Source: Clostridia bacterium (GTDB lineage: Bacteria; Bacillota; Clostridia; Oscillospirales; Acutalibacteraceae). From it: DNA of 64,000 nt. Shown piece by piece: positions 7,377-16,468 of the stretch. The stretch covers positions 17,846-81,845 of the forward strand of contig JAFTLT010000003.1 of the NCBI GenBank assembly GCA_017452785.1. The letters run 5' to 3'. Under the pieces are notes generated by a model. It saw only the letters and a list, made by a program, of their open reading frames with translations, searched no databases and was not told where the DNA came from. Within the stretch, counting starts at the first letter, position 1, and every line of letters begins with the position of its first letter. Both the position numbers and the translations under genes were made by a program.

Positions 7377-8549
7377 TTACTGTGTCAGCGATGCTGCTGC
7401 TTTTAAAAATAGCTCATCTTCTTTAAAGCTATCATTTTTTTCTGTACTCTTTACTTCTTCGTCGGGAGTAAGACCCGTATTCTCAAAGCTGACTGTACTG
7501 TAGGGCACAATCTTACCCGTACAAAGAAGCAAGGCACTGCCGTCAGAAAGCTCAAAGGCTTCTCTTACAAGGGCATCACCTGCAGTGGCACTGCCAAAAA
7601 GCCTGCCCTTGGAAAAGCTCCTCATATTATCGGCAAAAAGCTCTGCCGCCGCTGCTGTTGTGTCTGAAACAAGCACACAAACAGGCAGATTAATTTCACC
7701 CGGTGAGGTTGTGTAGCTTTTTATCACGTTGCCCTTTTCGTCGGTCACGCTTGCCGCAGCCTTTTCTTCACCTGTCATAGGCACAAACAAATCAAGGGTT
7801 TTCACTGCATTGTCATAGTTGAGACTGCTGTTATCTCTCAGGTCAATGACCACACCCTTTATGCCTGAAAGCAAAAAGGTGTCAAGTGCTTCACTGACCT
7901 TATCGGCAGTTTCGCTGTAAAATTCACGGAGCTCAATATACCCTATATTTTCATAAACTCCCATGGTGAGAGACTGAGCCTCATAGCCCTTTTTGATTGT
8001 GACATTTGTCTCTTTTTTATCTCTTTTATATATTATATTGACGCTCTGTGTCAGGCTGTCGTCGAGCTTTGAAGACAGCTCATCAAAATTGCTTTTATTC
8101 ACCTCAATGCCGTCAAAGGCTGTGATAATATCGCCTTTTTTAAGACCTGCTGCTTTGGCATTTGAGCCCTCGTAAACGGCTGTGATCTTGATTTTTCCCG
8201 ATGAAGTTTTAGTGTACTCGGCTCCGATACCGTCCATATCGCCCTGCATTTCCCTTTTATATCGGGCATATTCATCCTTTGTCATATACTGTGCATTTTC
8301 ACCGAGAGCATCAACATATCCCTGAGTCAGAGCACGGCGCAGGGTTTCTTCACTGACATTACCGTAATAGTTATTCTCTATAACACCTGCAACCTCGTCA
8401 AAATATTCATATCTCTGCAGCTTTTCGGGCATTCCCTGAAGGACGCTGTCATATTTATCCTTAATAAACAAATAGGTGGCAAAGCAGGAAACAAACATAA
8501 GTATAAGAGTAATACCCAGTGATATTCCCAAGGATATTTTTCTATTCAC
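7377..8549 (-). CDS. S41 family (CtpA/CtpB-like) peptidase homologue lacking catalytic residues
   Basis: 390 residues: a membrane anchor (8–29), a PDZ domain (about 105–185) and a C-terminal S41 domain. The family nucleophile motif SASASE reads TAAAAE here (residues 298–303), so the Ser position is Ala300. The general-base Lys motif (GxxTxGKG) reads GSATAGDAL, with Asp325 in place of Lys. With both Ser and Lys gone the protein should not cleave peptides. S41 proteins with PDZ domains commonly lie next to ftsEX and EnvC-like genes. Here it follows two M23 proteins after a terminator and precedes the TagF-like gene, so a scaffold or adaptor role in the envelope is plausible. The start codon ATG at 8549 follows a GGGAG site. 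Confidence 0.85.
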   Translation of the reverse strand: MNRKISLGISLGITLILMFVSCFATYLFIKDKYDSVLQGMPEKLQRYEYFDEVAGVIENNYYGNVSEETLRRALTQGYVDALGENAQYMTKDEYARYKREMQGDMDGIGAEYTKTSSGKIKITAVYEGSNAKAAGLKKGDIITAFDGIEVNKSNFDELSSKLDDSLTQSVNIIYKRDKKETNVTIKKGYEAQSLTMGVYENIGYIELREFYSETADKVSEALDTFLLSGIKGVVIDLRDNSSLNYDNAVKTLDLFVPMTGEEKAAASVTDEKGNVIKSYTTSPGEINLPVCVLVSDTTAAAAELFADNMRSFSKGRLFGSATAGDALVREAFELSDGSALLLCTGKIVPYSTVSFENTGLTPDEEVKSTEKNDSFKEDELFLKAAASLTQ

Positions 8550-8576
8550 CCTGACATCTCCCTTCAGATAAAATGC

Positions 8577-8605
8577 AAAACCGAGGGATAGGCTTTCTAT
8601 CCCTC
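8577..8605 (-). terminator. Terminator after the second M23 gene
   Basis: Minus-strand stem GAGGGATAG/CTATCCCTC with a five-base loop, followed by GGTTTT. It separates the ftsEX–M23 transcripts from the S41 homologue. Confidence 0.7.
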
Positions 8606-8618
8606 TTAAGGTTTAAGA

Positions 8619-9989
8619 TTATGGCTTTTTAACATAGTTTGACGGATTTTTCTTTTCACCGTAATAACGAATTTCAAAGTGAAGATGAGGACCCGTTACG
8701 TTACCCGTACTGCCGACTCTGCCGACCATCTGACCCTTTGAAACCGTGTCACCAACACTGACATATCTCACAGACATATGTGCATAAAGGCTCGAATAGC
8801 CGTCGCCGTGGTCGATGAGCACATAAATGCCGTAGCCGCTGTTGCTTGTAACAGCCGTAATTACCTTACCTGCTCTTGTGGCATAAACAGGCTTGCCTGT
8901 TATTCCGCCACCTGCAATATCAATGCCGCCGTGGAAGCCCCAGCCTGAAATGCTGGCATCTCTGTAGCCATAGCCTGAGCTGATATAGCATGAAGCACCG
9001 CCAAGAGGCCATGCCCATGATGCATTGGAGTTATATCCCCCACCGCTGCCTGCCGGCTTGGTGGTTGTCGGGTTGGCATTTGCACCTGCAAGAGTGGTGG
9101 ACTGCTGATTTGATGTGGCATAATATTCGCTGAGTATTTTATTGATTTCCTCGTCAGCTGCCTTCTTTTCAGCTTCAAGCTCTTTTATATAATTCTGATA
9201 AGCACTGCTGGTTTTATCAAGTGAAGAAATGTATGTTTCAATTTCCTCATACTTGCCTTCAAGGTCTGCCATAGTGCGCTTGTGCTCAGCCTGCTTGGTG
9301 AGCAGCTCACTCTTTTTCTCAACCTTTTCTTCCTTTTTAAGCTCAAGCTCACTCTTTTTGCCGTCATAGGTCTTCTTATCTTCTTCCAGCTCTTTTTCCT
9401 GCTCACGAAGCTCTGTTACCTTAGCCTTGAAATCATCAATAACCTTTTTTTGATTTTCTGAGGTACGCTTCATCATTTCGAGTCTTGTAAGGAATGAAGC
9501 AAGAGAATCTGCACCCATGAGTATTTTAAGTGTTGACTCATTTGAGCCCATATATGCGGCTCTGAGCTGCTGAGCCAAAAGGTCACTTGTTTCCTCAATA
9601 TTCTTTTTTGTCTTGACAATTTTCTTTTCAATTTTAGAGATTTCTTCCTCAAGAATTGTAATTTCACTGCCAAGCTGCTTAAGACGCTTGTTGAGCTCAT
9701 CAATTTCTTCGTCAACAACGCTTATCTGTGTCTGCAGGTTTGTTGCCTTACTTTCAACAGTTTCAATCTGATCTTCAAGAGTATCAAGATATTCCTTCTG
9801 TGATTCCTTTTTATCCTTAAGCTCTTCCAGCTTCTTTTTGTTAGCCGCAATTTTATCGTCAATCTCGTCTATTTTATCCTCAAGCTCTGTTTTGGTTGCT
9901 GCCGAAGCAGTATTTGAGGGTGCCGAGAAAGCAAGTGCAGTAAACACTAAGGTGAAACACAGCAAAACACACAGTATTTTCTTATTCAC
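8619..9989 (-). CDS. EnvC/PcsB-like coiled-coil M23 (LytM) murein hydrolase, copy 2
   Basis: 456 residues, starting at a GTG with AAGGAG seven bases upstream. A signal peptide (about 1–30, ending SAA/ASAA) is followed by a long charged coiled coil (about 35–280), a linker rich in Asn, Thr, Gly and Ser, and a C-terminal LytM domain (about 330–450). The zinc ligands and catalytic residues are intact: HGGID (H353, D357) and HLH (435–437). EnvC and PcsB proteins are gated by FtsEX to activate or perform septal peptidoglycan cleavage. This gene and its neighbour are tandem paralogues downstream of ftsX; the linker EYYATSNQQSTTLAG is identical in both, showing recent duplication or conversion. Confidence 0.88.
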   Translation of the reverse strand: MNKKILCVLLCFTLVFTALAFSAPSNTASAATKTELEDKIDEIDDKIAANKKKLEELKDKKESQKEYLDTLEDQIETVESKATNLQTQISVVDEEIDELNKRLKQLGSEITILEEEISKIEKKIVKTKKNIEETSDLLAQQLRAAYMGSNESTLKILMGADSLASFLTRLEMMKRTSENQKKVIDDFKAKVTELREQEKELEEDKKTYDGKKSELELKKEEKVEKKSELLTKQAEHKRTMADLEGKYEEIETYISSLDKTSSAYQNYIKELEAEKKAADEEINKILSEYYATSNQQSTTLAGANANPTTTKPAGSGGGYNSNASWAWPLGGASCYISSGYGYRDASISGWGFHGGIDIAGGGITGKPVYATRAGKVITAVTSNSGYGIYVLIDHGDGYSSLYAHMSVRYVSVGDTVSKGQMVGRVGSTGNVTGPHLHFEIRYYGEKKNPSNYVKKP

Positions 9990-10018
9990 CTGATCACTCC
10001 TTAGTTTTATTTTTATTA

Positions 10019-11410
10019 TCAGTTAGGATTTTTAACATAGTTGAGGGGATCTTTCTTTTCGCCGTAATAGCGTATCTCAAAGTGAAGATGAGCACCTTTT
10101 GTGTTGCCCGTGTCACCCACTCTGCCTATCATCTGACCTTTTGTAACAGTGTCGCCGGTGTTGACATATCTTGCTGACATATGACCGTAAAGGCTCGAAT
10201 AACCGTCACCGTGGTCAATAACCACATAAATGCCGTAGCCTCTTGGGTCATAGCTTGTTACAGCGGTAATAACTCTGCCCGATCTTGTGGCATAAACAGG
10301 TGCACCGTGAAGTGCGCCGTTACCGCCGGCTAAATCTATACCTCCGTGGAAGCTCCAACCTGAAATGCTGGCATCTCTGTATCCGTACTTTGAGCTGATA
10401 TAGCACCAACGGTTGCCTATAGGCCACGCCCATGAATCGTTAGTCACATAGTCTGCCTTGCCGCCTGAGGAGCCTCCCCCATTCGGGTTGGCATTTGAGC
10501 CTGCAAGAGTGGTGGACTGCTGATTTGATGTGGCATAATATTCGCTGAGTATTCTGTCGATTTCAGCATCTGCCTCTTTTTTATTTTTTTCCATTTTAGC
10601 TATATAGCCTTTATAAGCTGCACTCGATCTGTCAAGCTCGGCAACATAGCTCTCAATTTTATCATAGCTTGCCTGAAGCTCGGCTCTTGCCTTGTCGTGC
10701 TCAGCCTGCTTTGCTTTCAGGTCTTTTTTCTTTTCAACTGCTTCCTCTTTTTTGATGTCAAGCTCTGTCTTTTTGTCGCTGAGTGCCGCTTTATCTTCCT
10801 CAAGTTTTTTCTTATCCTTTTCAAGCTGAATGACCTTAGCCTTAAACTCATCTATGAGCTTTTTGTCAGCCTCTGAGGTTCTTTTCATCATTTCAAGGCG
10901 TGTCAGGAAGGATGCAAGTGAATCGGCACCTAAAAGTATCTGCAGGTCTGAATCGTCACCCTTCATATATGCCGCGCGTATTCGCTTGGCAAGAAGGCTG
11001 CTCGACTCAGCTATATTGTCTTCAGTTTCTTGAATATTCTTTTCTGTTTTTTCTATATCCTCTTCTATAAGGGCAATTTCACTGCCTAACTGCTTGAGCT
11101 TTTTGTTAAGCTCCTCAATTTCGGCATCAATGGTGCTGACCTGAGTCTGAATGGCAGTTGCCTTTGCCTTCATAACATTTATCTGCTCCTCAAGAGCCTC
11201 AAGATATTCCTGCTGCTTTTCCTTTTTCTCTTTAAGCTCATTGAGCTTATCCTCAGCAGCATCTATCTGCTTGTCATATTCTCTGATATCATCCTCAAGC
11301 TCGGTCTTTGTCTTTGCCGAGGCAGTGAGCACATCGGGAGTGAGAATCAATGAAGTAAGCATCATTATGAAGCAAAGCAAAAGGCATAATATTCTGTTTT
11401 TGGCTTTCAT
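10019..11410 (-). CDS. EnvC/PcsB-like coiled-coil M23 (LytM) murein hydrolase, copy 1
   Basis: 463 residues from the ATG at 11410, which has GGAGG eight bases upstream; a further ATG five codons earlier lies inside that ribosome site and is unlikely. Signal peptide (about 1–30), long coiled coil, the same Asn/Gln/Thr linker as its neighbour, then a LytM domain with intact HGGID and HLH motifs. The protein should be secreted and bind FtsX through the coiled coil while its LytM domain acts on septal peptidoglycan, as for EnvC/PcsB. It lies 29 nt upstream of its paralogue. A long repeat separates it from ftsX, so it may have its own transcript. Confidence 0.88.
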   Translation of the reverse strand: MKAKNRILCLLLCFIMMLTSLILTPDVLTASAKTKTELEDDIREYDKQIDAAEDKLNELKEKKEKQQEYLEALEEQINVMKAKATAIQTQVSTIDAEIEELNKKLKQLGSEIALIEEDIEKTEKNIQETEDNIAESSSLLAKRIRAAYMKGDDSDLQILLGADSLASFLTRLEMMKRTSEADKKLIDEFKAKVIQLEKDKKKLEEDKAALSDKKTELDIKKEEAVEKKKDLKAKQAEHDKARAELQASYDKIESYVAELDRSSAAYKGYIAKMEKNKKEADAEIDRILSEYYATSNQQSTTLAGSNANPNGGGSSGGKADYVTNDSWAWPIGNRWCYISSKYGYRDASISGWSFHGGIDLAGGNGALHGAPVYATRSGRVITAVTSYDPRGYGIYVVIDHGDGYSSLYGHMSARYVNTGDTVTKGQMIGRVGDTGNTKGAHLHFEIRYYGEKKDPLNYVKNPN

Positions 11411-11433
11411 ATCATTTCCTCCCAAAACTTTAT

Positions 11434-11686
11434 TGAATGCAGAATGCTTACTGAATGCAGAATGCAGAGTGCAGAGTGCAGAATTGCGAGTAAGTTTTTA
11501 TCAAAACCAAAGTCTCTGCCCGCCAAATTGGTCAGCAGTGAAGTTTACATAAATCTGAAAGGGGTCACAATCGACGGCAGTGGGTATTTTTACCCGACCG
11601 ACTCTGCAGACGAAAACTATATGCCTGATAAAAGTCAACCTGCGACCACAATTCTGCACTCTGCATTCTGCATTCATAAGGGCACA
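11434..11686 (-). repeat. Composite interspersed repeat, copy D (no cloverleaf)
   Basis: Flanked by inverted heptamer runs: TGCAGAA/TGCAGAG units at 11436–11485 and their complement at 11651–11685. The body, read on the minus strand, has the family blocks GTGGTCGCAGGTTGAC, CTGCCGTCGATTGT and TTTGGCGGGCAGAG. The position where copies A and B carry the cloverleaf is here a short TGTAAACTTCACTGCTGACC junction, so this looks like an empty site. It fills the gap between the first M23 gene and ftsX. Confidence 0.85.
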
Positions 11687-11689
11687 GCT

Positions 11690-11717
11690 TTGCACAAGGA
11701 CGTTCGCCCTTGTGCAA
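11690..11717 (-). terminator. Strong hairpin after ftsX
   Basis: Perfect 10-bp stem TTGCACAAGG/CCTTGTGCAA with an eight-base loop, five bases after the ftsX stop. The T-tract is poor on either side, so it may be a processing or weak termination site. Confidence 0.5.
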
Positions 11718-11721
11718 TAAA

Positions 11722-12681
11722 TTAAATATCGTTAGCTTCGCTGCCCTCTTTTTTAAGATATTTTCTTATAGAAACAAGGCTGCCTATTGAGCCGAGAAGT
11801 ATGCCTGAAACAAAATATCCCAAAATAAGAAGGGGCAGATAATCCATGAGTGATATGCCCTGAGAACCGAACATCTCAAGAAGTGAATTCATTGACATAC
11901 CCTCAAAACGTTCAACTATTATTGTTATTATCAGAGCAAGAGCACCTGAAACTATGCCTATAAAGATACCTTCAATCATAAAGGGCCAACAGATGAACAT
12001 ATTTGTTGCACCAACGCTCTTCATAACCTGAATATCTATCTTTCTTGACACCATCGTGATTCGGATAGTGTTTGAAATAATAAACAGTGAAACTATGCCG
12101 AGCACTATAACGAGAACTAAGCATATAGCAGTAACTGAGCTTTGCAGTGTAGAAATCTGATTGACGAGCTCGTGGCTCTCACGCACGCTCTGCACATTTT
12201 CCGTTGCTTCAATAACGGCAAGGGTTGAGTTGAAGTTCTCTAAGTTACCCACTGAAATTCTGTAGGAATGAGGCAGAGGATTTTCAATAATGCCGTCAAA
12301 AAGACCTTCGTCAACGCCGAACTCTTCAAGCTGCTCCTCATAGCCCTGCTCCCTTGAAACAAACTCAACAGCAATAACATCGGGGATAGCCTTTAAGTCC
12401 TCGCCCACCTTAACAACGGCGGCATCGTCAATATTTTCTTCAACGAACGCCACAACAACATTCTGCTTTTCCATATCCTTAACAAGGGTCTGGATGTTGA
12501 GAAGTATAATCAGTGACAGACCCACGAGCAGCAAGCATGCAGTCAGCACGCTGACAGATGACACTGACATGCTGCGGTTGGCTATCATGTTGTGAATACC
12601 CATTTTGGTCAAATAGTTTGTGTTAAGACCGCCTGAGGTTCTGCGCTTATGCTTATGGTTTTTCTTTTTGTTATCAGCCAT
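11722..12681 (-). CDS. ftsX: Cell-division ABC transporter permease FtsX
   Basis: 319 residues with the FtsX layout: a cytoplasmic N-terminus rich in Lys, TM1 (about 42–66), a large extracellular loop (about 67–195) that binds the peptidoglycan-hydrolase partner, and three further TM segments including the FtsX-type phrase IIRITMVSRKIDIQVMKSVGA-like stretch near 205–225. It overlaps ftsE by eight bases (ATGGCTGA), so the two are translationally coupled. FtsX carries the signal from FtsE ATP hydrolysis to EnvC/PcsB-type proteins outside, two of which are encoded next. Confidence 0.95.
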   Translation of the reverse strand: MADNKKKNHKHKRRTSGGLNTNYLTKMGIHNMIANRSMSVSSVSVLTACLLLVGLSLIILLNIQTLVKDMEKQNVVVAFVEENIDDAAVVKVGEDLKAIPDVIAVEFVSREQGYEEQLEEFGVDEGLFDGIIENPLPHSYRISVGNLENFNSTLAVIEATENVQSVRESHELVNQISTLQSSVTAICLVLVIVLGIVSLFIISNTIRITMVSRKIDIQVMKSVGATNMFICWPFMIEGIFIGIVSGALALIITIIVERFEGMSMNSLLEMFGSQGISLMDYLPLLILGYFVSGILLGSIGSLVSIRKYLKKEGSEANDI

Positions 12682-13558
12682 TTTCGCTTACCTCCGGGGT
12701 TTCATTTTCTTTGTACGCATCTGAGTTTTCGTCAGTCGGCACATCCGTTTTTGCCACTTCTGCCTTGGTGCTGTCTTCTTCGAGCTCATTTGCCGGCTCT
12801 GCAACTTCAGCTAATGGCACATCCTTCACGGGTACAGCAGCCTTAAGAGCTGAAGCATCAGGTCTGTGAGGCACAGCCTTTGCCTTGCTGCCCGCAGGAA
12901 TATCGGAAATAATCTTTCCGTTTTCAATTGTAACAACTCTGTGGTCAAACTGATGCACGAGCTCAAGGTCGTGAGTAACAACCACCACTGTTGCACCAAG
13001 TGAATTGATTTTGTCAAAAAGCCCCATAATATCGCTTGAAAGCACAGGGTCAAGGTTACCCGTAGGCTCATCGGCAATAATAACGTGAGGATTGTTAACA
13101 AGAGCTCTTGCTATGGCAACACGCTGTCTTTCACCTGTGGATAACTGATTGGGGAAACAGTCATGCTTGTCCGAAAGGTCAACGAGCTTTAAAACATAGC
13201 GAACCCTCTTTGTGATTTTCTTTTCACCCATACCAATAACTCGAAGGGCGAAAGCAACATTATCATAAACGGTCATTTTCGGAATAAGACGGAAATCCTG
13301 AAAGACAATGCCCAGCATACGGCGAAGATAGGGAAGATCCCTTTTCTTCATACGCTGAAGATTATAATGTCCCACAGTTACAGAACCTGCGTCAACATTT
13401 TCCTGACCCATAATTACATTAAGAAACGAACTTTTACCGGCACCCGAAGCACCGACTATAAAGACAAATTCACCGTCACCGATTTTGACATTGACATTAT
13501 CAAGGGCAACCGCACCGTTTGTCTTATATCGCATTGATACACCGTTAAATTCTATCAT
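12674..13558 (-). CDS. ftsE: Cell-division ATP-binding protein FtsE with an acidic C-terminal tail
   Basis: 294 residues; the usual FtsE is about 225–230, and the extra ~65 residues form an Ala/Val/Pro/Glu-rich tail. Walker A is GASGAGKS (36–43), the Q-loop VFQDFR, Walker B VIIADEPTGNLDP, and the H-loop VVTHD. The signature motif is LSTGERQR instead of LSGGEQQR, so the second Gly is Thr. FtsE is the cytoplasmic ATPase of FtsEX, which times septal peptidoglycan hydrolysis. The gene precedes and overlaps ftsX. Start: ATG after AGAGAGAG. Confidence 0.95.
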   Translation of the reverse strand: MIEFNGVSMRYKTNGAVALDNVNVKIGDGEFVFIVGASGAGKSSFLNVIMGQENVDAGSVTVGHYNLQRMKKRDLPYLRRMLGIVFQDFRLIPKMTVYDNVAFALRVIGMGEKKITKRVRYVLKLVDLSDKHDCFPNQLSTGERQRVAIARALVNNPHVIIADEPTGNLDPVLSSDIMGLFDKINSLGATVVVVTHDLELVHQFDHRVVTIENGKIISDIPAGSKAKAVPHRPDASALKAAVPVKDVPLAEVAEPANELEEDSTKAEVAKTDVPTDENSDAYKENETPEVSENG

Positions 13559-13582
13559 ACTATTCTCTCTCTCTTTAATCTT

Positions 13583-13702
13583 GGTTGAAGTGCCTTATTA
13601 TTATAATCGACGGCACTCACCTCTTATGAGTTCTTCCTCTGCGGAAAGAATATTAACAATGGACTGCGGTCAACCTGCGACCGCAATTCTGCATCCTGCA
13701 TT
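13583..13702 (-). repeat. Composite interspersed repeat, short copy K
   Basis: On the minus strand it begins with TGCAGGATGCAGAATTGC heptamers, then GGTCGCAGGTTGACC and TGCCGTCGATTATAA, the family blocks in order with the middle shortened. Its first bases touch the stop codon of the CdaR-like gene at 13701. It fills the gap before ftsE. Confidence 0.7.
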
Positions 13703-14786
13703 AATATTTAACCGGCTTAGCATCAAGATACTTCTTTACCATTAAAGCAACTTTAAATACAATGGCATCGTCAAACTCACGAAGGTCAAGACCGGTGAGC
13801 TTTTTGATCTTTTCAAGTCTGTAAACAAGAGTGTTTCTGTGAACAAATAGCTTTCTTGATGTTTCTGAAACATTAAGGTTATTTTCAAAGAATTTCTGTA
13901 TTGTGAAAAGTGTTTCGTGATCAAGACCGACAATTGAGCCCTTCTTGAATATTTCCTTAAGGAACATTTCACAAAGAGTTGTGGGAAGCTGATAAATAAG
14001 TCTTGCAATGCCAAGATTTTCATAGGTAACAATTGTCTTTTCGGTGTCAAATACCTTACCGACCTCAAGAGCAATCTGTGATTCCTTAAAGGAACGGGGA
14101 AGATCCTTGATTGTATTTACAATTGTGCCTATGCCGATAACAGCATTGATGTAGTATTCTGTATGAAGTGAGTCTGCAATGCTTCTTGCAAGCTTTTCAA
14201 GGTCTTTGATATCGTTGCCTGAGCGTACCTCTTTAACAAGAGCAATATCTGTTTCATTGATATTGATAACGAAATCCTTATTCTTATCAGGGAAAAGAGC
14301 CTGAATTGACTCGCTGACAGAAATTTCGGATCTTTCTGCCGTTCTGATTAAAAGAGCACAGCGTGAAACCTCGTTGTTAAAGCCGAGCTCACGGGTCTTG
14401 AGATAAATGTCACCGGGCAGAATATTGTCAAGAATAACATTCTTAACGAAATTGCTTCTGTCAAACTTAACATCATAATACTGCTTGATACCGCCGAGTG
14501 AAATTGAAATAAGGCGTGCAAAGGAAGCAGCACTCTCATCGTTGCCGTCAACAAAAATAGCACTGTCGGGATGATTGTTTGTGCCTATAGCAAGGTAGGT
14601 TTTGCCGCCGATAACCTTCACATCTGCTGACATGAGAACATCTTTCATATCGGCAACACCGTTTTCGCCTATTCTGCTAAGGTCACTGCAACAAACGATT
14701 GTGCCTGTTGAGTCAACCACACCGATAGTACGGTCAATAGCATCCTTCATCTGATGGATAATTCCCTGAAATAACCTGTTAGACAT
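13701..14786 (-). CDS. CdaR/PucR-family transcriptional regulator
   Basis: 361 residues from the ATG at 14786, which follows GGGGGGA; an upstream extension of 31 codons has no ribosome site. The N-terminal half is a diacid/sugar-sensing-like domain (GVVDSTGTIVCCSD). The C-terminal half is the PucR/CdaR helix-turn-helix: FFENNLNVSETSRKLFVHRN followed by TLVYRLEKIKKLTGLDLREF, the hallmark of the HTH_30 family. Regulators of this group respond to carbon or nitrogen metabolites. It is transcribed toward ftsEX, 142 bp away across a repeat, and away from yfmF, so its target is not evident from context. Confidence 0.85.
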   Translation of the reverse strand: MSNRLFQGIIHQMKDAIDRTIGVVDSTGTIVCCSDLSRIGENGVADMKDVLMSADVKVIGGKTYLAIGTNNHPDSAIFVDGNDESAASFARLISISLGGIKQYYDVKFDRSNFVKNVILDNILPGDIYLKTRELGFNNEVSRCALLIRTAERSEISVSESIQALFPDKNKDFVININETDIALVKEVRSGNDIKDLEKLARSIADSLHTEYYINAVIGIGTIVNTIKDLPRSFKESQIALEVGKVFDTEKTIVTYENLGIARLIYQLPTTLCEMFLKEIFKKGSIVGLDHETLFTIQKFFENNLNVSETSRKLFVHRNTLVYRLEKIKKLTGLDLREFDDAIVFKVALMVKKYLDAKPVKY

Positions 14787-15193
14787 ATTTAATGTCCCCC
14801 CAACTTTAAAATTCGTGTTATTGGATATTTTGACTACCGTCATTTTTACCATTATACACAATCTATCGGCATTTTGCAATATAAACAGGCGATTTTTTTG
14901 GATATTTTTTCAAAAAATTAATTTCAGAGCTATATTTTTTGTGATTTTCAGCATTTATAGACTGATTTTCAGCCTATTTTCCGTCAAAATAACATTGTGA
15001 ATTTTAACCAAATAAAGCGTTTAAAAATCACAAACAGCAGAAAAACACGCAATTTTGTTGTTAATTTAGCCAAAAACAACAAATGAATATAAAATGCAAA
15101 CCGCAGCTCCTGACTACTGACTCTGACTCTTGCATAATACCCTTTCTTTGTGATATAATTATAAAGATTATTTTAATCTTACGGAGGTAAGTT
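14787..15193. other. 407-bp divergent intergenic region
   Basis: AT-rich spacer between the divergent CdaR-like gene and yfmF. The part near 15130–15159 is the yfmF promoter; upstream of that I see only AT-rich sequence with A/T runs and no gene, repeat copy or clear hairpin. Confidence 0.6.
15130..15159 (+). promoter_or_regulatory. Sigma-A promoter of yfmF–yfmH
   Basis: -35 TTGCAT (15130–15135), 18-bp spacer, -10 TATAAT (15154–15159). The start codon at 15194 has GGAGGT upstream. Confidence 0.7.
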
Positions 15194-16468
15194 ATGGAAA
15201 GAAAGAAAATTGCGGCAGGAGTAACACTCTGCACTCACAAAACAAATCAGTTCAAAACCTCTGCCGTATCAGTGAATATTATTACTCCCCTTGAAGAAAA
15301 TGTGAGCGAAAAGGCTCTGCTTGTGCATCTGCTTGCAAGAACAAATAAAGACTGTGCCACACTGACACAAATGAACAGACGCCTTGCATCACTTTACGGT
15401 GCAGTGCTTTCACCAAACGCAATGAAACTGGGTGAAGCTCAGGTGCTCACACTGACTCTTGTGACAATAGATGACCGTTTTGCCCTTAAAAGCGAAAGCA
15501 TTCTTAAAGAGGGCATAAAACTCCTTATGAGCTGTCTTTTCACCCCCGATATTACGCCCGAAGGCTTCAAAAAAGAAAACCTTGAAAGAGAAAAGCGACT
15601 TCTTTCTGAGCGTATTGACAGCGAAAACGATGACAAGATTGCCTATGCCTTAAAGCGTATGACAGAGGAAATGTGCTGCGATGAAACCTACTCAGCTTCA
15701 CCTCTGGGCACAAAAGAGAGAATAAGTGAAGTAACCGGCAAGGAAGTTTTTGAGGTGTGGAAAAAGCTCCTTCTTACCTGCCCGGTGCAGATTAATGTTA
15801 CAGGCAGCTTTGATGAGGACAAGCTCACCGGTATTATCAGACCTTATTTTGAGCGCCTTGAAAGAAAAGACAGCGATATAGTTTACCCTCACACCGAGTT
15901 TATCTCAGAGAGCTACGGCACTAAGACTGTGACAGAAAAGCAGAAGGTGCAGCAAGGCAAGCTGGTTATCGGCTTCAGAGCCGGCATGACCTATGATATG
16001 GATAACTTTGCCGCCATCAAGGTGATGACCGCCATTTTCGGCAGCGGTACCTTCTCAAAGCTGTTTATGAATGTCAGAGAAAAAATGAGCCTTTGCTATT
16101 ACTGTAGTGCAAGACTTATTTCACAAAAGGGCATCATTGCCGTGCAAAGCGGTGTTGAAACAGAAAACACTCAGAAGGCACTTGAGGCAATACGCCACGA
16201 GCTCGACGAGGTAAGACAAGGCAATTTCACCGATGAAACCCTTGAAGCGGCAAAGCTCAGCCTTAAGGAAGGATACCTCAGTGTCAGCGACAGCGTGCTG
16301 TCAATTGACGGATGGTTCACCTCACAGTGTCTCTCAGGTGACTTTACGGCACCTGAGCAGTACATTGCCATGACAGATACAGTCAGCCGTGAAGAGATAA
16401 TTGTTGCTGCAAATATGGTGACAGAAGACACGGTCTATATTTTAGAGAGTGAAAAGGAGGCAGAATAA
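15194..16468 (+). CDS. yfmF: M16-like non-catalytic insulinase-family protein (YfmF type)
   Basis: 424 residues with the two-lobed M16 fold pattern, including the C-lobe segment GFRAGMTYDMDNFAAIKVMT and FGSGTFSKLFMNVREKMSLCYY. The N-lobe lacks the HxxEH zinc motif (the region reads LLVHLLARTNKD), so this is the inactive partner. In Firmicutes YfmF and YfmH are encoded as a pair and are thought to form a heterodimeric M16 peptidase. The stop and the next start overlap by one base, supporting a single translational unit. The exact substrate is not known. Confidence 0.85.
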   Translation: MERKKIAAGVTLCTHKTNQFKTSAVSVNIITPLEENVSEKALLVHLLARTNKDCATLTQMNRRLASLYGAVLSPNAMKLGEAQVLTLTLVTIDDRFALKSESILKEGIKLLMSCLFTPDITPEGFKKENLEREKRLLSERIDSENDDKIAYALKRMTEEMCCDETYSASPLGTKERISEVTGKEVFEVWKKLLLTCPVQINVTGSFDEDKLTGIIRPYFERLERKDSDIVYPHTEFISESYGTKTVTEKQKVQQGKLVIGFRAGMTYDMDNFAAIKVMTAIFGSGTFSKLFMNVREKMSLCYYCSARLISQKGIIAVQSGVETENTQKALEAIRHELDEVRQGNFTDETLEAAKLSLKEGYLSVSDSVLSIDGWFTSQCLSGDFTAPEQYIAMTDTVSREEIIVAANMVTEDTVYILESEKEAE

